A DNA stretch of 64,000 nt, from NCBI GenBank assembly GCA_029204225.1, contig CM055098.1, positions 2,169,106-2,233,105 on the forward strand, written 5' to 3'. The position numbers and the translations under genes are program-made. Shown piece after piece: positions 43,918 through 55,429 of this stretch. Source of the DNA: Diphasiastrum complanatum (Eukaryota; Streptophyta; Lycopodiopsida; Lycopodiales; Lycopodiaceae). The notes below the pieces were generated by a model, which searched no databases, was not told the origin of the DNA, and saw nothing but the letters and a program-made list of their open reading frames with translations. Within the stretch, counting starts at the first letter, position 1. Each line of letters opens with the position of its first letter.

Positions 43918-44654
43918 AAACTAGCCAAGAATGCTAGTACAAATCCAACATCAAAACAACGCTCACCAATGTAACTAGTTTTACCATATCTTGACAATTT
44001 GCACACATCCACATGAAATTGCTCAAACATGAGATAGAACAAGTAAAGTAGACTTGAACAACACTTCCTTGCTACTCCTTTGCCAATTATCTCTCCTTTG
44101 ATGATCTTGACTAGCTCCAAATTGCCACCTTCCCTTTTGACTACTTGAAGCACTTTGAGATCAACCTCTTGATCATCAACTTGACCATCAAAGTCATTGA
44201 ACAAACTTTGTTTTTCAGATCCATTACTTGATTTTATAGCAAGATAACATCCATCAACTTGCATAGCTCCATGTACACAACAAGATCCACCAAAAGATGT
44301 TTCACTCTTCATAAGAATTTGATACTCAAGATCCATTGCTTGGATCCACTCCTCTTCTTTCTTTGCTTGATCTACACTTGTAGGCTCATCCAAAGAGGTT
44401 AGGAAAGCAACATAGTTTTCAAAAAGTACTTACTTATCCTTTTGATCATATGTTCTCCTTGGCTTTTGACTTGACGAAGGTCCATCATCATCACCATCCA
44501 AAGTAGGATCCTTTTCATCAACATGAAGAATGTTAGATCCATCCACACTACCATCAATCATGTTGAAGACACTTTTGGAATGTTCCCCTCATCAAAAATC
44601 ACATCTCTACCAACAATCACTTTGTTAGTAGAAGGAATGTAAACCTTGTAGTCT
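43918..44654 (-). pseudogene. I-family fragment with accessory module
   Basis: The minus strand reads YKVYIPSTNKVIVGRDVIF, DPTLDGDDDGPSSSQKPRR, then 44393-43918 open: EEEWIQAMDLEYQILMKSET, SFGGSCCVHGAMQVDGCYLA, GNLELVKIIKGEIIGKGVAR, KCCSSLLYLFYLMFEQFHVD and VGFVLAFLASF. It has a 10-residue deletion where I2 reads MDLFLQHIEDSSKVR and reads Gly where I2 has a TGA (CFDVGFVLAF). It ends abruptly at the family B LTR. Confidence 0.85.
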
Positions 44655-45462
44655 TTCTCTGGTTGATCTCCTGGGAGATTCTTCAGGTACTGCAATGCTC
44701 TTGTCTTTGTCTCTTTGGCTAGGTCCGAACCCATCTCGGTTCATAGGAGTTGTAGCTGCAGACAGGCTTGCAGTCCTTTCCTCATCTGATTCATCGCTCA
44801 ACTGTCGTAAAGTTCGAACATCTTTGTCTGAGTGTTCGGGTTCTCCTCCCTTTGTCATGGTTGGCAGCTCATAGTACTGCTTTCCTAGCACTTCGTATTT
44901 GGCATAATCATTGTCGGCTATTGTTCTGGACTCATCAAACTTGACGTCTTTGAAAGTCTTCACTAGATTCATTTCTGGCATGTAGATCATGTAGTATGAC
45001 GAATGATTGTCATACTCGACGAGATATCCTAATTTGACTTTCTCATCAAGCTTCTTTCGAAGCTTATCAGGAATATGTGCATAAGCTGCACAACCAAAAA
45101 TGCGAACATGTGTCTGATTGGAATTTCTACCCCACCATAGTTCATGTGGTGTCATGTGAGAAACATCTGATTTGCCTATCCTATTCTAGATATAGGCAGC
45201 TGCAGCTGCTGCTTCAACCCATAGCACTCTTGGTGCCTTCGAATAGGCCATCATGCACCTTGCGGATTCCATGAGTTACTGTTCTCTCTCTTAGCCATGC
45301 CATTGTGTTGTGGTGTGTAGGATGCAGTCCTTCTGTGAAGGATTCCTCAATCATTGCAAAAGTCAGTGAATCAGTTTCAGATGTATTCTCAACCACGATC
45401 AGTTCTGATCTGCTTCACCTTGCTTCCTGTGCATCTTTCTGCCAAACCAGAGGTGAAGCTTG
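44655..45462 (-). pseudogene. Family C2 Copia integrase fragment, copy 2
   Basis: The minus strand reads AERCTGSKVKQIRTDRG, then broken frames with YTPQHNGMAKRE. The open frame 45155-44625 follows: MTPHELWWGRNSNQTHVRIF, GCAAYAHIPDKLRKKLDEKV, DVKFDESRTIADND and ESPRRSTRERLQG. This is the integrase core end and C-terminus of the same family as 11789-13745. At 44655 it passes directly into I-family sequence. Confidence 0.8.
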
Positions 45463-45916
45463 TCAAATCAAAGTTAGAAATAGATTGACTTTGACAACAT
45501 GGGATTGTGCAAGTAGAAATGAAAACCGTGGCATAAGTGCAACAAAGCTAAATTGGTGGTATGTTGTTCAAATTAGGCCATGCTCAAGACATGTATTCGA
45601 AAATGCATATGTTGAGAATGAAATAGAAGATCTAAATTTGGAAAATACAAGTATATCTAATGAAGATGTACATATATCTTCAAGTTTTATAAATCTTGAA
45701 AACTCGAGAATTGATTCTCATGATTCCGATGACTTAGATGATGAAGAAGACAACAATGATTCTTTGCATGAGGACAATATTGAGAGAGGTTTTGATTTCG
45801 ATAGTGATGATGAAAATCATTTTAGCGGAGATGAATTGCAAAATGTATTGGCTAATGAATTTGAATCTTGCGATGATGAACAAAATTTGTACATGTCACA
45901 AATAATTTTGTTATAA
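45463..45916 (+). pseudogene. Acidic C-terminal ORF fragment, unassigned
   Basis: Open frame with RNRLTLTTWDCASRNENRGI and TKLNWWYVVQIRPCSRHVFE, followed by a strongly acidic tail (DSDDLDDEEDNNDSL, DFDSDDENHFSGDEL) and a stop at 45916. The WWYVV-x-IRP word followed by an acid tail is reminiscent of C-termini of CACTA-type plant transposon proteins, but I cannot confirm that. The upstream part is missing; C2 sequence adjoins it. Confidence 0.35.
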
Positions 45917-46590
45917 AATGATACATTGTGGTCAATATATATTGTTTTCAAATTAAAATTATTACATTTTTCTACGATGTTGCATTTCTAAAGTTTCATT
46001 TCAAATGCATCACGCAATCACTTAGAATTGAAAAAACTTATCAATATTTATAGATGTGTGAACTAATTAAGAGAACAATTAGAAAATGTAAAACAATGAT
46101 TATTTATATATTATAATAAAAAAGCATCTTCTTTGAGATAATAATACACTTTGCCACAATGTTCGACTATTCATTTATCTTTGCAAACACACAAACGTGT
46201 ATAACATTGCAATTTTTTTATCAACAAATTAACTTAACAAGCTACCACATGGCTCTCAATTGCAAATTTAGCTCTCACTTATATTTTTACCTATTAATAC
46301 CATATTTAGATTAATGTCAAATTTTGATTATGGAATTTTCTCAATATAGAAACACATCATAATGTTCATAAATACATAAGATAGCATGTTATATTCAACC
46401 GATAATAACTTCAATTCGTCAGAGCATAATAATTTGACATAATGATCATTTGATTTTTAGTTTACATATTATAGGTATGCACTTATTCAAAACCTCAAAA
46501 AAAATCTTATTTGCTTCTAAATTAATCATAAAGTTGTTGTTTATCAGCATATTATTCATAATAGTTGAAAAAAAAAATTACTACAATTTA
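45917..46590. other. AT-rich, no gene
   Basis: Very AT-rich sequence without supported coding or repeat features. It may be the 3' flank of the acidic ORF. Confidence 0.4.
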
Positions 46591-46995
46591 ATTTTGCCAC
46601 GTGTGGCATTGCCACGCATGGCAAATTTCCAAAGCAAAATCTCTTTAAGTATTGTGTTTTGATATTGCCACGCATGGCAAATTTTGCCACGTGTGGCAAT
46701 AAAAAAAGCCACCTCCCTGGAATTTTCTCTGGAGATTTGCCATGCGTGGCAAATCTCCAAAGGTACATATCACACGACAAGTGGTTAAATAACAACCGTA
46801 CGTGGCACTTCCACATGTGGTTGTGCCACGCCGACACAATTTGGCGCTCATATTTTGAATTTTGAGTTTAAAAAAATTTGCATGGTAGTGCCATGCAAAA
46901 TTAAAAATTTGTTGTCAGACCCCACCTCTAGCCTGAATTTCACCAGTAGGGTCCCCGGAATAGTTTTGTCATGGATGTGCCACGCGTGGCAGTGC
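46591..46995. repeat. Cluster of GCCAC-type palindromes
   Basis: Twelve-base self-complementary or near-palindromic words occur at 46596-46607 (GCCACGTGTGGC), 46611-46622, 46667-46678 (GCCACGCATGGC), 46686-46697, 46739-46750 (GCCATGCGTGGC) and 46979-46990 (GCCACGCGTGGC). A larger near-perfect palindrome spans 46731-46758 (GGAGATTTGCCA facing TGGCAAATCTCC) and another 46801-46830 around CCACATGTGG. Confidence 0.8.
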
Positions 46996-48051
46996 CACAT
47001 AGAAGAAAAATGTCAAAATTTTGGCTAAGTATCGGGTTCGCGTGGCAAAACGAACATATGTGTAGTTGTGTTTCCTTGATTATTGAAGATGATAAAGATG
47101 AAGATAGTACAATACAAGAGAATGTTGCTGATACTGAACCATCGCGAAGTAATGAAAATAATGAAGATACTTCATTCGGTGAGGAATTATCGCATAATTA
47201 GTCAAACCATGGATAGCAAACGAATCTATTAGAAGGTCCTTTGTAGAGGGCAAGATCTAGAAGCTCACTATGTGTTGTTATTGATGAAGAATTTGTCTTC
47301 TCCTATGTGATCAAATCTCTTTAAGTGGCATTAGCCCTTTGAAGCACAATATCTTAGTGAGAAAAATCACAACTTTTGATTTTCAATTTCATTCCAAGTC
47401 TTAAAAGGTAGAGTACTTGATGGACTCCAATAGGAGTGATTGAATTCAATTTGTTGAGCAAAAATTGACATAATATGTATGAAACTCAAATTAGTTCCAT
47501 TCAACTTTCTTTGTGAGAGTGTGAGGGTCAATTCGTGATCCCATTTGATGTCTAGAATGAGGAGGAGTCCATATTTGAGTATTCATGCATGGTTGAGATC
47601 TTTGTGAATCTCTAGTTGTCTAATTTTTAAGCTTTGTGAAAAATTGGTGGTATAGTTTGTTTTCAAATCAAATCAAATCCATTCTAAATATCAAGAGTGA
47701 GATTATTTGGGTCAAGAGTGAGTCCAAGAAAAGTGATTAAGTTTGATTTTCATGTGTTTGAAACAAAACCCATCTTTTGTTCAAGACTCTCAAGTGTTGA
47801 GAGATCTAGTCAAGTGAAAAGGAAAATCTAGGTGTCAAATCTTTTCATATCCATTTCAACTTTCAAAAGAAAGAGTCATTGGTATTTGATGAGTCCAATA
47901 GGAGATTGGATCTGGTTTCTTTTGTGATTTGATTCAAAGATTATGTGTTTTTTCTTAGTGATCAAAGCAAAGTTTCCAATCGACTAGTCATTAGTGTGAA
48001 GATTGATTCTTAGGTTTGTGAGCTAGATCTTTTGTAGATCCTTCTAGATTA
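46996..48051. other. Leader-like DNA upstream of the F element ORFs
   Basis: A short acidic frame to 47198 (DDKDEDSTIQENVADTEPSR) ends the previous block. From about 47220 to 48050 there is non-coding sequence that could be the leader of element F. No 5' LTR or primer binding site was found. Confidence 0.4.
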
Positions 48052-50086
48052 TTGAATATGTTCAAATCTAGTCTCTTGAGAGTCACAAATTACATTTGTA
48101 GAATCATATCACAGGTTTTTATTCACATGGCATCAATAGGTGGCATCTTATTGAAGGAAAGAAAGGATCCTAAGTGCAACCTTTGTGGCAAGGGAGGATA
48201 TATTTTCTCAAGATGCTACAAAAAGAAGACCAATTCATCCAAGGAGAACCAAAGCAAGGGGGCCGAGGTGAAGGATGGAGCTTCAAGTTTGAAATACAAA
48301 TACAAGAAGGACAAATCCAAGGAAAGGTATTTCCTTTGTGGAAAGGTGAATGAGGCTTGGAGTCTCACAAGGACTTGCAAGATTTGTCATCAAGAGTCCA
48401 TCAGAACACAAGTCAAACATTTTGAAAATTTATTTGGAAGTGCATTGTTTGGTTCAAGATGCAAAGATAGATGTCACTTTCATGAAAGTAAATTGGATTT
48501 ATTTCATGTCCTTGAAAAGTATTTTGCCTGGAACTTTAGATAAGTTCAAACTTATTGTTATGATCCAAGAGCAATCAATCAAGAATAAGGAGGAGCAATC
48601 ACAAAAAGAAAATAGTTTCATTTATGCTCTCATGTCAACTTCTGAAGATCTATTTTGCTTTGAAGGGATTTTTGTATCTCAAAGGTGGATTAAGGCAATA
48701 CTAGTTGAGTGTGATGCCTTAAAAGATGGCAAAACATGTTTTCCTTGTAAACTTACATTACATATGAAGTCAAGGAAATGGAAATGTCTTCATAATGTAG
48801 ATTCCTCTGATTTCAATAAGATCATGAATGATATGTTCATTAATAAAGATGAAAATTGTAAGTTTTCAATCTTAAAGGCAAGTTGTAAACTTCTTATGAG
48901 AATAAGTGAAGCATCCAAAGTGGACACTTATATCCATAAGCAAGTAGTTAGCCTTATTGAGATGGAAATACCTTTTGATTTCAATACTAGAAAAATCATG
49001 GCAAGTTGTGGTGATTTTTGGACTTATGTTTCTAGCATAAGTAATCTTGATAATAATAGGAACTGCATATTATATGGTCATGGATGTTGTGATCATCATG
49101 AGACATGGAGGTCTCGGATTTCCATCAAGAAGGAGCATCATGAAGAGGATCTTAAGGAGGCATCTCAAGGTTCAAGTGTGCCAAGGATTGAGGAGGAGAG
49201 ACCTTCTCAAATCGTGATTCCAAAAAGAAACTCAAGAAATATGGTTGAGTCCATGTGGCTCACATTTCAAGGGAAAGAGGAGCATATCTCATGTGGTATA
49301 CATCACATACTTACTTCTCTTATGTCATTTGATAAATCGATTTGCTTTAGTGAGATCATTGCATCTCAAAATTGGAGTAAAGCCATACTAGTTAAGTATG
49401 AAGTCTCTCTTGAGAACATAGATGAAGTTCTTAAAAGGTTGAAATTGATTTTAAAGCAAATGGTTATTTCATCAAATGTATGCTCTTAAGTCACGTAAGA
49501 GCAAAAGTGATTTGTTCACTCATAGTTTGAAAATTTGTATTGAGGCAAATTGTAAACTCTTTATGAGAGTAAGTGAATCATCTTCTAAAGACACTTATCT
49601 CCATAATGAAGCATTTAGCCTCATTGGATCTGATATTAGCATGGTAAACAAGCATGAAGATATGATGCAAACACTTTGTTATTATAGCATGCATAGTCTT
49701 GCCAATTTGGATGAGTCTAATTCTCTAGATCGTGGTAACATGATGTTAGATCTTTGTGATCCTAATAAATCAAGAAGAAATCTTTATTTTCTCATGAAGG
49801 AGCATGCACATGAAGAAGGATCAACCCTCAAGGTCAAGCATCTACATGAAAATTGGAAGGAATCAATTTTGGAGGTGCTAGGATGGTGCAAAGCTCTCAA
49901 GCTCATCAAAGATGTCAACATCAAAGAAGCACTATCATGGATATGGTGATTTCAGATCAACATCAAGCTCATTGGCTGATCTTCACACCTTTTGATCCAG
50001 CAAAGACCAATTCAGCCCATGGAGTCAAGTTCAAGATCATCATGTTTTCCATCAAGCTAGATTTACCAAGCTAGATTTTTGAGGAG
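48052..50086 (+). pseudogene. Element F: degenerate Copia-derived ORFs with internal duplication
   Basis: A knuckle-like CNLCGKGGYIFSRC and Lys-rich tail lie at 48170-48330. A second frame (48350-49489) contains the lead-in to a Copia RT: IEEERPSQIVIPKRNSRNMV, WLTFQGKEEHISCGIHHIL, SQNWSKAILVKYE. Related wording appears earlier (SQRWIKAILVECDAL). A further pair, ASCKLLMRISEASKVDTYIH and ANCKLFMRVSESSSKDTYLH, shows an internal duplication of about 0.7 kb. No protease, integrase, YVDD or RNase H motif is seen. It ends at a purine tract and the 50087 LTR. Probably another non-autonomous Copia derivative. Confidence 0.6.
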
Positions 50087-50918
50087 TGTGAAAAATGCAA
50101 AAATAAGCTTGGTAGAGGCCAAAAATCTTGTATATAGATAAACACACATGTGTGGATCCTGTTCCCACGTGTGAAACTAGTGTACTTGTCATGTACCATA
50201 ATCATATATGTTGTACATATGATTTAATTCAAGTTCTAGTGGCTAAAATGGCCAAAAACTAGTTTTCTAGATATATGACACATGGCATCAATCTATTGAT
50301 TGCATGAGCCAAATATTTTGGTTAGGTGTCATATCCCATGTGTAGAGGACATCTCACACATGTGGAATAAGCTGAAGTAGACGAATTTTGACTTCTAGAA
50401 GATTTCCAAGTAGATCTCCATATAGAAGAAAAATGGACCAAAAGTGCTCAAAATAGAAGGTTTTGTCCAAGTGTCAGTTTTGCATGATGAATCATCATAT
50501 GACAAAGCACCTTCACACATGTGGGATCAGAGGGATGATCAGTACCACGAGCTCTCACTTATTGTATATATAGAGCCACATTTGGCCATAATCATTGTGA
50601 GACACCAATCTTGGTTTTGGAAGCAATTTTGAGTGATTCTCTCCATTTGTCTACATTTGTTTTGATTGTTTTGAGGTTCTATCAATGTATACTTGATTTT
50701 CAGGTTGGAGTCCATACTCAGACAGTGTTTCACACGTGTGAAACCATAAAGTACGCTTACCTTCAATTAATGATTGTTTTTGTTAGGATTTTGTGTCTAG
50801 AATTGATCTAGATTGATCTTAATCTGAAGTAGATTGATAGATCAAGTAATCTGACAACCAATCCCTCTTGAGGATCAGGTTAGGATCCACTCTTGGTCCT
50901 TTTTGTACTTTTTGCACA
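50087..50918 (+). repeat. LTR of element F (832 bp)
   Basis: Starts TGTGAAAAATGCAAAAATAAG after the purine tract TTTTTGAGGAG and ends ACTTTTTGCACA, so the ends are inverted repeats. It has TTTCACACGTGTGAAAC around 50731-50740 and TATATATAG near 50564. A related solo LTR is at 14922-15776. Confidence 0.8.
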
Positions 50919-51645
50919 ATGATCCAACAAGAATGGAACCATGTACAAGGCAACTAAGTGCAGCAAAGACAAGCAGATCAAGTGCAGCGGAAGACCAAGA
51001 ACCTTGCACTTCAAGTTCAGGCTGTCCTCAAGCATATGCTTGCATGGTCAATTTTCTTGAAAAGGACAAATGTACATACTTCTTTAGAAATCATCCGAGT
51101 GCAAGATGTCCAATCAAGAATCCTCGAGATGGACCAAAGGTGGAGCAGAAGGCGCAGCAGCCAGATCCAGCGGTTCAACGGTCCGAAGCAGAATCAAGTC
51201 AACAAGGAGCTCACTAGAAGGATGGATGTCAAATTGATCCATCTAAATCATGAGTTTCTTCAACAACCAATGGCAAGCTAGAAAGTTTGCCTATCAACTT
51301 AGAGGCAATGGTGTATTGCACTCAGTAAGATGCTATGGATGCGGAGGAAAACACCGCCGTGCTGAATGTCCACATCGAGGGGATCCATCAACTGTATTGA
51401 TCCCTCGTGTTCACAATGCGGAGTTAATCATCCATGTCGAGATTGCCGATGAGAAATTCACAAATAGCCAAGAGGCATTTGGCCTATGTACACCGACATG
51501 CACCTGGGGTGACCTTCAACCTCGAACGTACTACAAAAGAAAAATCTTACGACCACCGGGTTATGAAACGAGTGAGGAAGAAGACAATCTAGCAAAAGTT
51601 CCAAAGTACGCAAAGATACCCTCGGCAACCAAGTAAAACCATCAC
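50919..51645 (+). pseudogene. Gypsy-like gag fragment with zinc knuckle
   Basis: Two frames carry related remains. One has KCTYFFRNHPSARCPIKNPR, a worn knuckle. The clearer one (51250-51636) has VRCYGCGGKHRRAECPHRG, then RTYYKRKILRPPGYETSEEE and a stop. Gag ends with Cys-His knuckles and Lys/Glu-rich tails like this are typical of Ty3/gypsy. No capsid domain or pol is attached. Confidence 0.5.
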
Positions 51646-52078
51646 AGAAGATAGAGATGGTAGAATCCATCATGCCAATGGTAACTAAGGAAGTCAAGAA
51701 ATTGGCAACCGATGAAGTCCAACGGATTTTACCAAGTCTCTTGGCGCAATCAATGCAAAGAATTCTTATTGATGAATTACAAAAGGGACTATCATCAACG
51801 GAGTGACGAGAAGGCAATTCAGCACAAGATCCAAAGAAAAGTGCAATCACACAGCCTTCAACGGGAAAGTGCAATGACCAAGGGAAGACTAAGATTAATG
51901 ATTGCCCCTCACACTAGACTCTTATGGGTATTATTGAAAATCTGACAAGTCCAGGTTCTTGCTGATCATCCACCAAAAAAGCCTCAAGTTTTATGTAAGC
52001 GAATTCTATCCATGATTTTCTTGAAGCACCCATGTCCCAGCAATAAAAGAACCGACAACAGTGCCCCTTCATGACAGT
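51646..52078. other. No recognisable gene
   Basis: Continuation of the gag fragment's 3' side; short frames only. It ends where the miniature LTR array begins. Confidence 0.35.
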
Positions 52079-52592
52079 TGCAGCCTAGTGCCGAGGGACC
52101 GACACTACTTTGGGCCATGGACCCTGTTGTGGGTATTTCCTGCACAATAATAAACAAGTGGTCCCACCACTTTAAATACTATTGGCCAAGTCTTACCTAG
52201 TGGGCCCCGCCACGGTACAATGTACAGTTAGAATAATAAGTGTGAGTTGGGCACTGGTGTCCTGCGTGTGTAAGCCCAACCCAATGAGCACAAGTAACAA
52301 GTTGTAATTCCTAGGAATAAGAGACTAGGGGTTTAAAACTCTAAACTGACATTAGAGGCCCTAAGTCAAGTTCCAAATAAAAAAGCTAAAAGGGCCCAAA
52401 TTAGAACTCACATGAATCATGTGAGTGCCCTTGTGCTTTCTTAGAACCATTAGATTTAAGTTGTGTATATTTGAAGGGCTTGGCCCCAATGAAGTGGCCA
52501 ATGAGAGTGAAGGAGGCTCACCTCTAAAATCTATAAGAGAGAGCCATTTCCTTTGTATTGTATCACCTTCCATTCTCTTCTTAATAAAACTC

Positions 52593-52599
<7 letters not shown>

Positions 52600-52664
<65 letters not shown>
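52600..52664 (+). repeat. CT microsatellite
   Basis: About 32 CT units within the first miniature LTR, followed by CCATTGGGATAAAATAG. Confidence 0.95.
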
Positions 52665-52668
<4 letters not shown>

Positions 52669-53472
52669 GGGATAAAATAGCTTTGGGTAGGCGCTTGAGC
52701 CCCCAAAGCCTTTCTCAACCTAGGCGTTCTCTCTCTCCCTCTCTCCACTCTCTTTCTCCTCTCTCTCCTCTCTCTCTCTCTTCTTGCTATGCAGGTTAAG
52801 GCAAGGTTGCCGCTCCCTACGACGGGCCCCTATGCTACATCGACAATATAACAGTGGTAGCCTAGTGCCGAGGGACCGACACTACTTTGGGCCGAGGACC
52901 CTGTTGTGGGTATTTCTTGTACATAAATAAAGAAGTGGGTCCCACCACTTAAAATATTGTTGGCCAAGCCTTGCCTAGTGGGCCCCGCCATAGTACCTTG
53001 TATAGTTAGAATAACAAGTGTGAGGGCATTGGCGTCCTGCGTGTGTAAGCCCAACCCAATGAGCACGCAAAATGGCTAGGTAGAACTTGAATAAAAGACT
53101 TGGGGCCTAAATAGAATAAAATAATAAAAAACTCCAAAGTCAAGTTACATGATTCTAAGTTGAGGGAATCTCACATGAATCATGTGAGTTTGGACCTCTT
53201 CTTATTGAACCATTAGATTGCAATCATTTTAGTTTGAATGGCTAAGATTAGGATTCTAGCCAATTAGAAAGGGCCAACGAGAGCCAAGATGGCCTCCTCT
53301 CTAAACTATATAAGGAGGCCATTTTCCATTGTAAAGCATCATCTCTATTCTTAACAAAGCTCCAGCTCTTTCTATTTGTAACTCCATCCCTAGCTATCTC
53401 TCTCCTTCCTTGGTTGGGACTAAATAGTTTGGGGAAGGTGCTCGGGCCTCCCAAGCCTTTCCTAACCAAGGG

Positions 53473-53579
<107 letters not shown>

Positions 53580-53631
53580 GTTGAAATAGAATACCTTTGG
53601 GTAGGCGCTCGAGCAGCCTTTCTCAACCTAG

Positions 53632-53762
<131 letters not shown>

Positions 53763-53929
53763 CTCTCTGTAAGTAGCAACCGAATAGTTTGGGGAAGGTG
53801 CTCGGGCCTCCCAAACCTCTCGCTACTTGGAACTTTTCTCTCGCTCTTCTTGCTATGCAGGTGAAGGCGAGGTCGCCGCTCCTAGCGACGAACCTCTATG
53901 CTACATTGACAACACAATAGCCAATAATT

Positions 53930-54480
53930 TTGCCTCATCCATATTTCAACCCAACATAGATCTTGCACTCAACTGTTTTAAAGTAGGGCAAGTCTAGATA
54001 TTCTTGCACTAGTTGCCTTCTAGCTTCGGCATAATGGCATCCTTCAATGACATAGTAATCATATTCATTTACCTTACTCATTCTGAAAGCTTTTTTATCA
54101 GGACATTGATTACTATCCACCATGACAAGAAAAGGTAGCACGTTAGCTAGAGGATTAATTTTTATTTTTGACTTCAAGTTGTAAACATGAAGTTCACGTA
54201 GCTCCCTTATCTCTAGAGGTCTCTTACCAATTGATGGTTCTAGTGGAGGACGATGGATTTTTCTAATTGATATCTCCATTGTTCTAATATCAACAAGTTT
54301 GTGTTTTCTAATTTGGTCTCTCATTACATTTTGTTGGGTCTCAAGCACCAAGTTCTACTCCAAGCACTTCAATTTCATCGTCATCCGAAGGTAATGGCTC
54401 GCGAGTATCTTCCTCTAGATTTATTTCCAATTCAGCCAATTGTTTTCCCTTTGAAACTAGTTTATTTTAACCTTTTGTGG
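53930..54480 (-). pseudogene. ParB-like (sulfiredoxin-fold) domain gene, broken
   Basis: The minus-strand frame 54351-53935 encodes 138 residues. INPLANVLPFLVMVDSN at 65-81 is followed by YYVIEGCHYAEARRQLVQEY at 99-118 and VECKIYVGL at 127-135. An Asn-Pro entry, a GxH box and a final beta strand are the pattern of the ParB/sulfiredoxin-like nucleotide- or DNA-binding fold. An acidic stretch in another frame upstream (EINLEEDTREPLPSDDDEIE) suggests a longer N-terminus with a one-base shift at about 54345. The C-terminus is cut off by the miniature LTR at 53916. Role unknown; ParB-like domains in eukaryotes are often linked to mobile elements. The family assignment is by eye. Confidence 0.5.
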
Positions 54481-55429
54481 AGAAGCTACCTCAGATTCAA
54501 ATTTTGTTGCAGCAACAATGGAAACACCTTTTGTAGAAGCAGGTTAAAAAACATCTTTTGATGGAACTAAATTTTATGCGGATGCCTATTTGGAAGCTTG
54601 CTTTCTTCCAAACAAATAACCAGACAATGTATGAATCAAATTTAGACTCTTCTCAAAGCACTCCCTCATTTCATTTTGTAAATGAGACGAGTTATGTGCT
54701 GAATTACACAAAGGATTTTGCTGACACACTGAATAACCTGGTTTGTCCTTATGTTTTCAGTTATGAAAACCACAACATTTGAATCATCCTCATCATAATA
54801 CAAATCCTTGATTCTCCTAACATCCTTCACTCTTTAAAGGAGTCACCCCCCTTCAATGTAGCCATAGTTAGATTTAGCCTATCAGTCGATGACAAGGAAA
54901 TGTAGCAAGGAAAGTTTGGAAACGAATAACTTGCTACTCCTTTTGTTGTAGGATCCGTATTTGAATCGTTACGGCCTTCATTCATAGTTCTAGTTTTTTT
55001 TTTTATACTTTTCTCTCTCTCCCCACATTACTAGATTGATGGTCTAGTACCTAATCAAAGCCCTAATCATTATTCAGCTTGTAGTTATGACTTTACTTTA
55101 TATAGCTGGTTATGAGGCTTGTATGGAGAGTTGCTCCCATGCCTTTCTTTCTACAATCATGTTAATCCATGAAAATTACCAATTTTGTTATTGGTTTTTT
55201 TTACTTCTATATCAATGTTACTCTTTCAAACCTGGGATAAATTTGTGACAGCTTCAACATCTCAAAATGAACACATGCTACAAGATTTTTGGAACAAACC
55301 TCGATAAAGAAAACAGGTAGCAATTGAACCAACGTAACTTGAAAAAAGACCTAAAGAATAGAAATGATCAATATCAAGATAAGGGTTCAACAAATCGACA
55401 CCCATTGATGCTTAAAAACACGAGCATCT
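54481..55429. other. No recognisable gene
   Basis: AT-rich. Fragments on the minus strand near 54540 (ASTKGVSIVAATKFESEVAS) could be more N-terminus of the ParB-like gene. Nothing further is supported. Confidence 0.3.
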
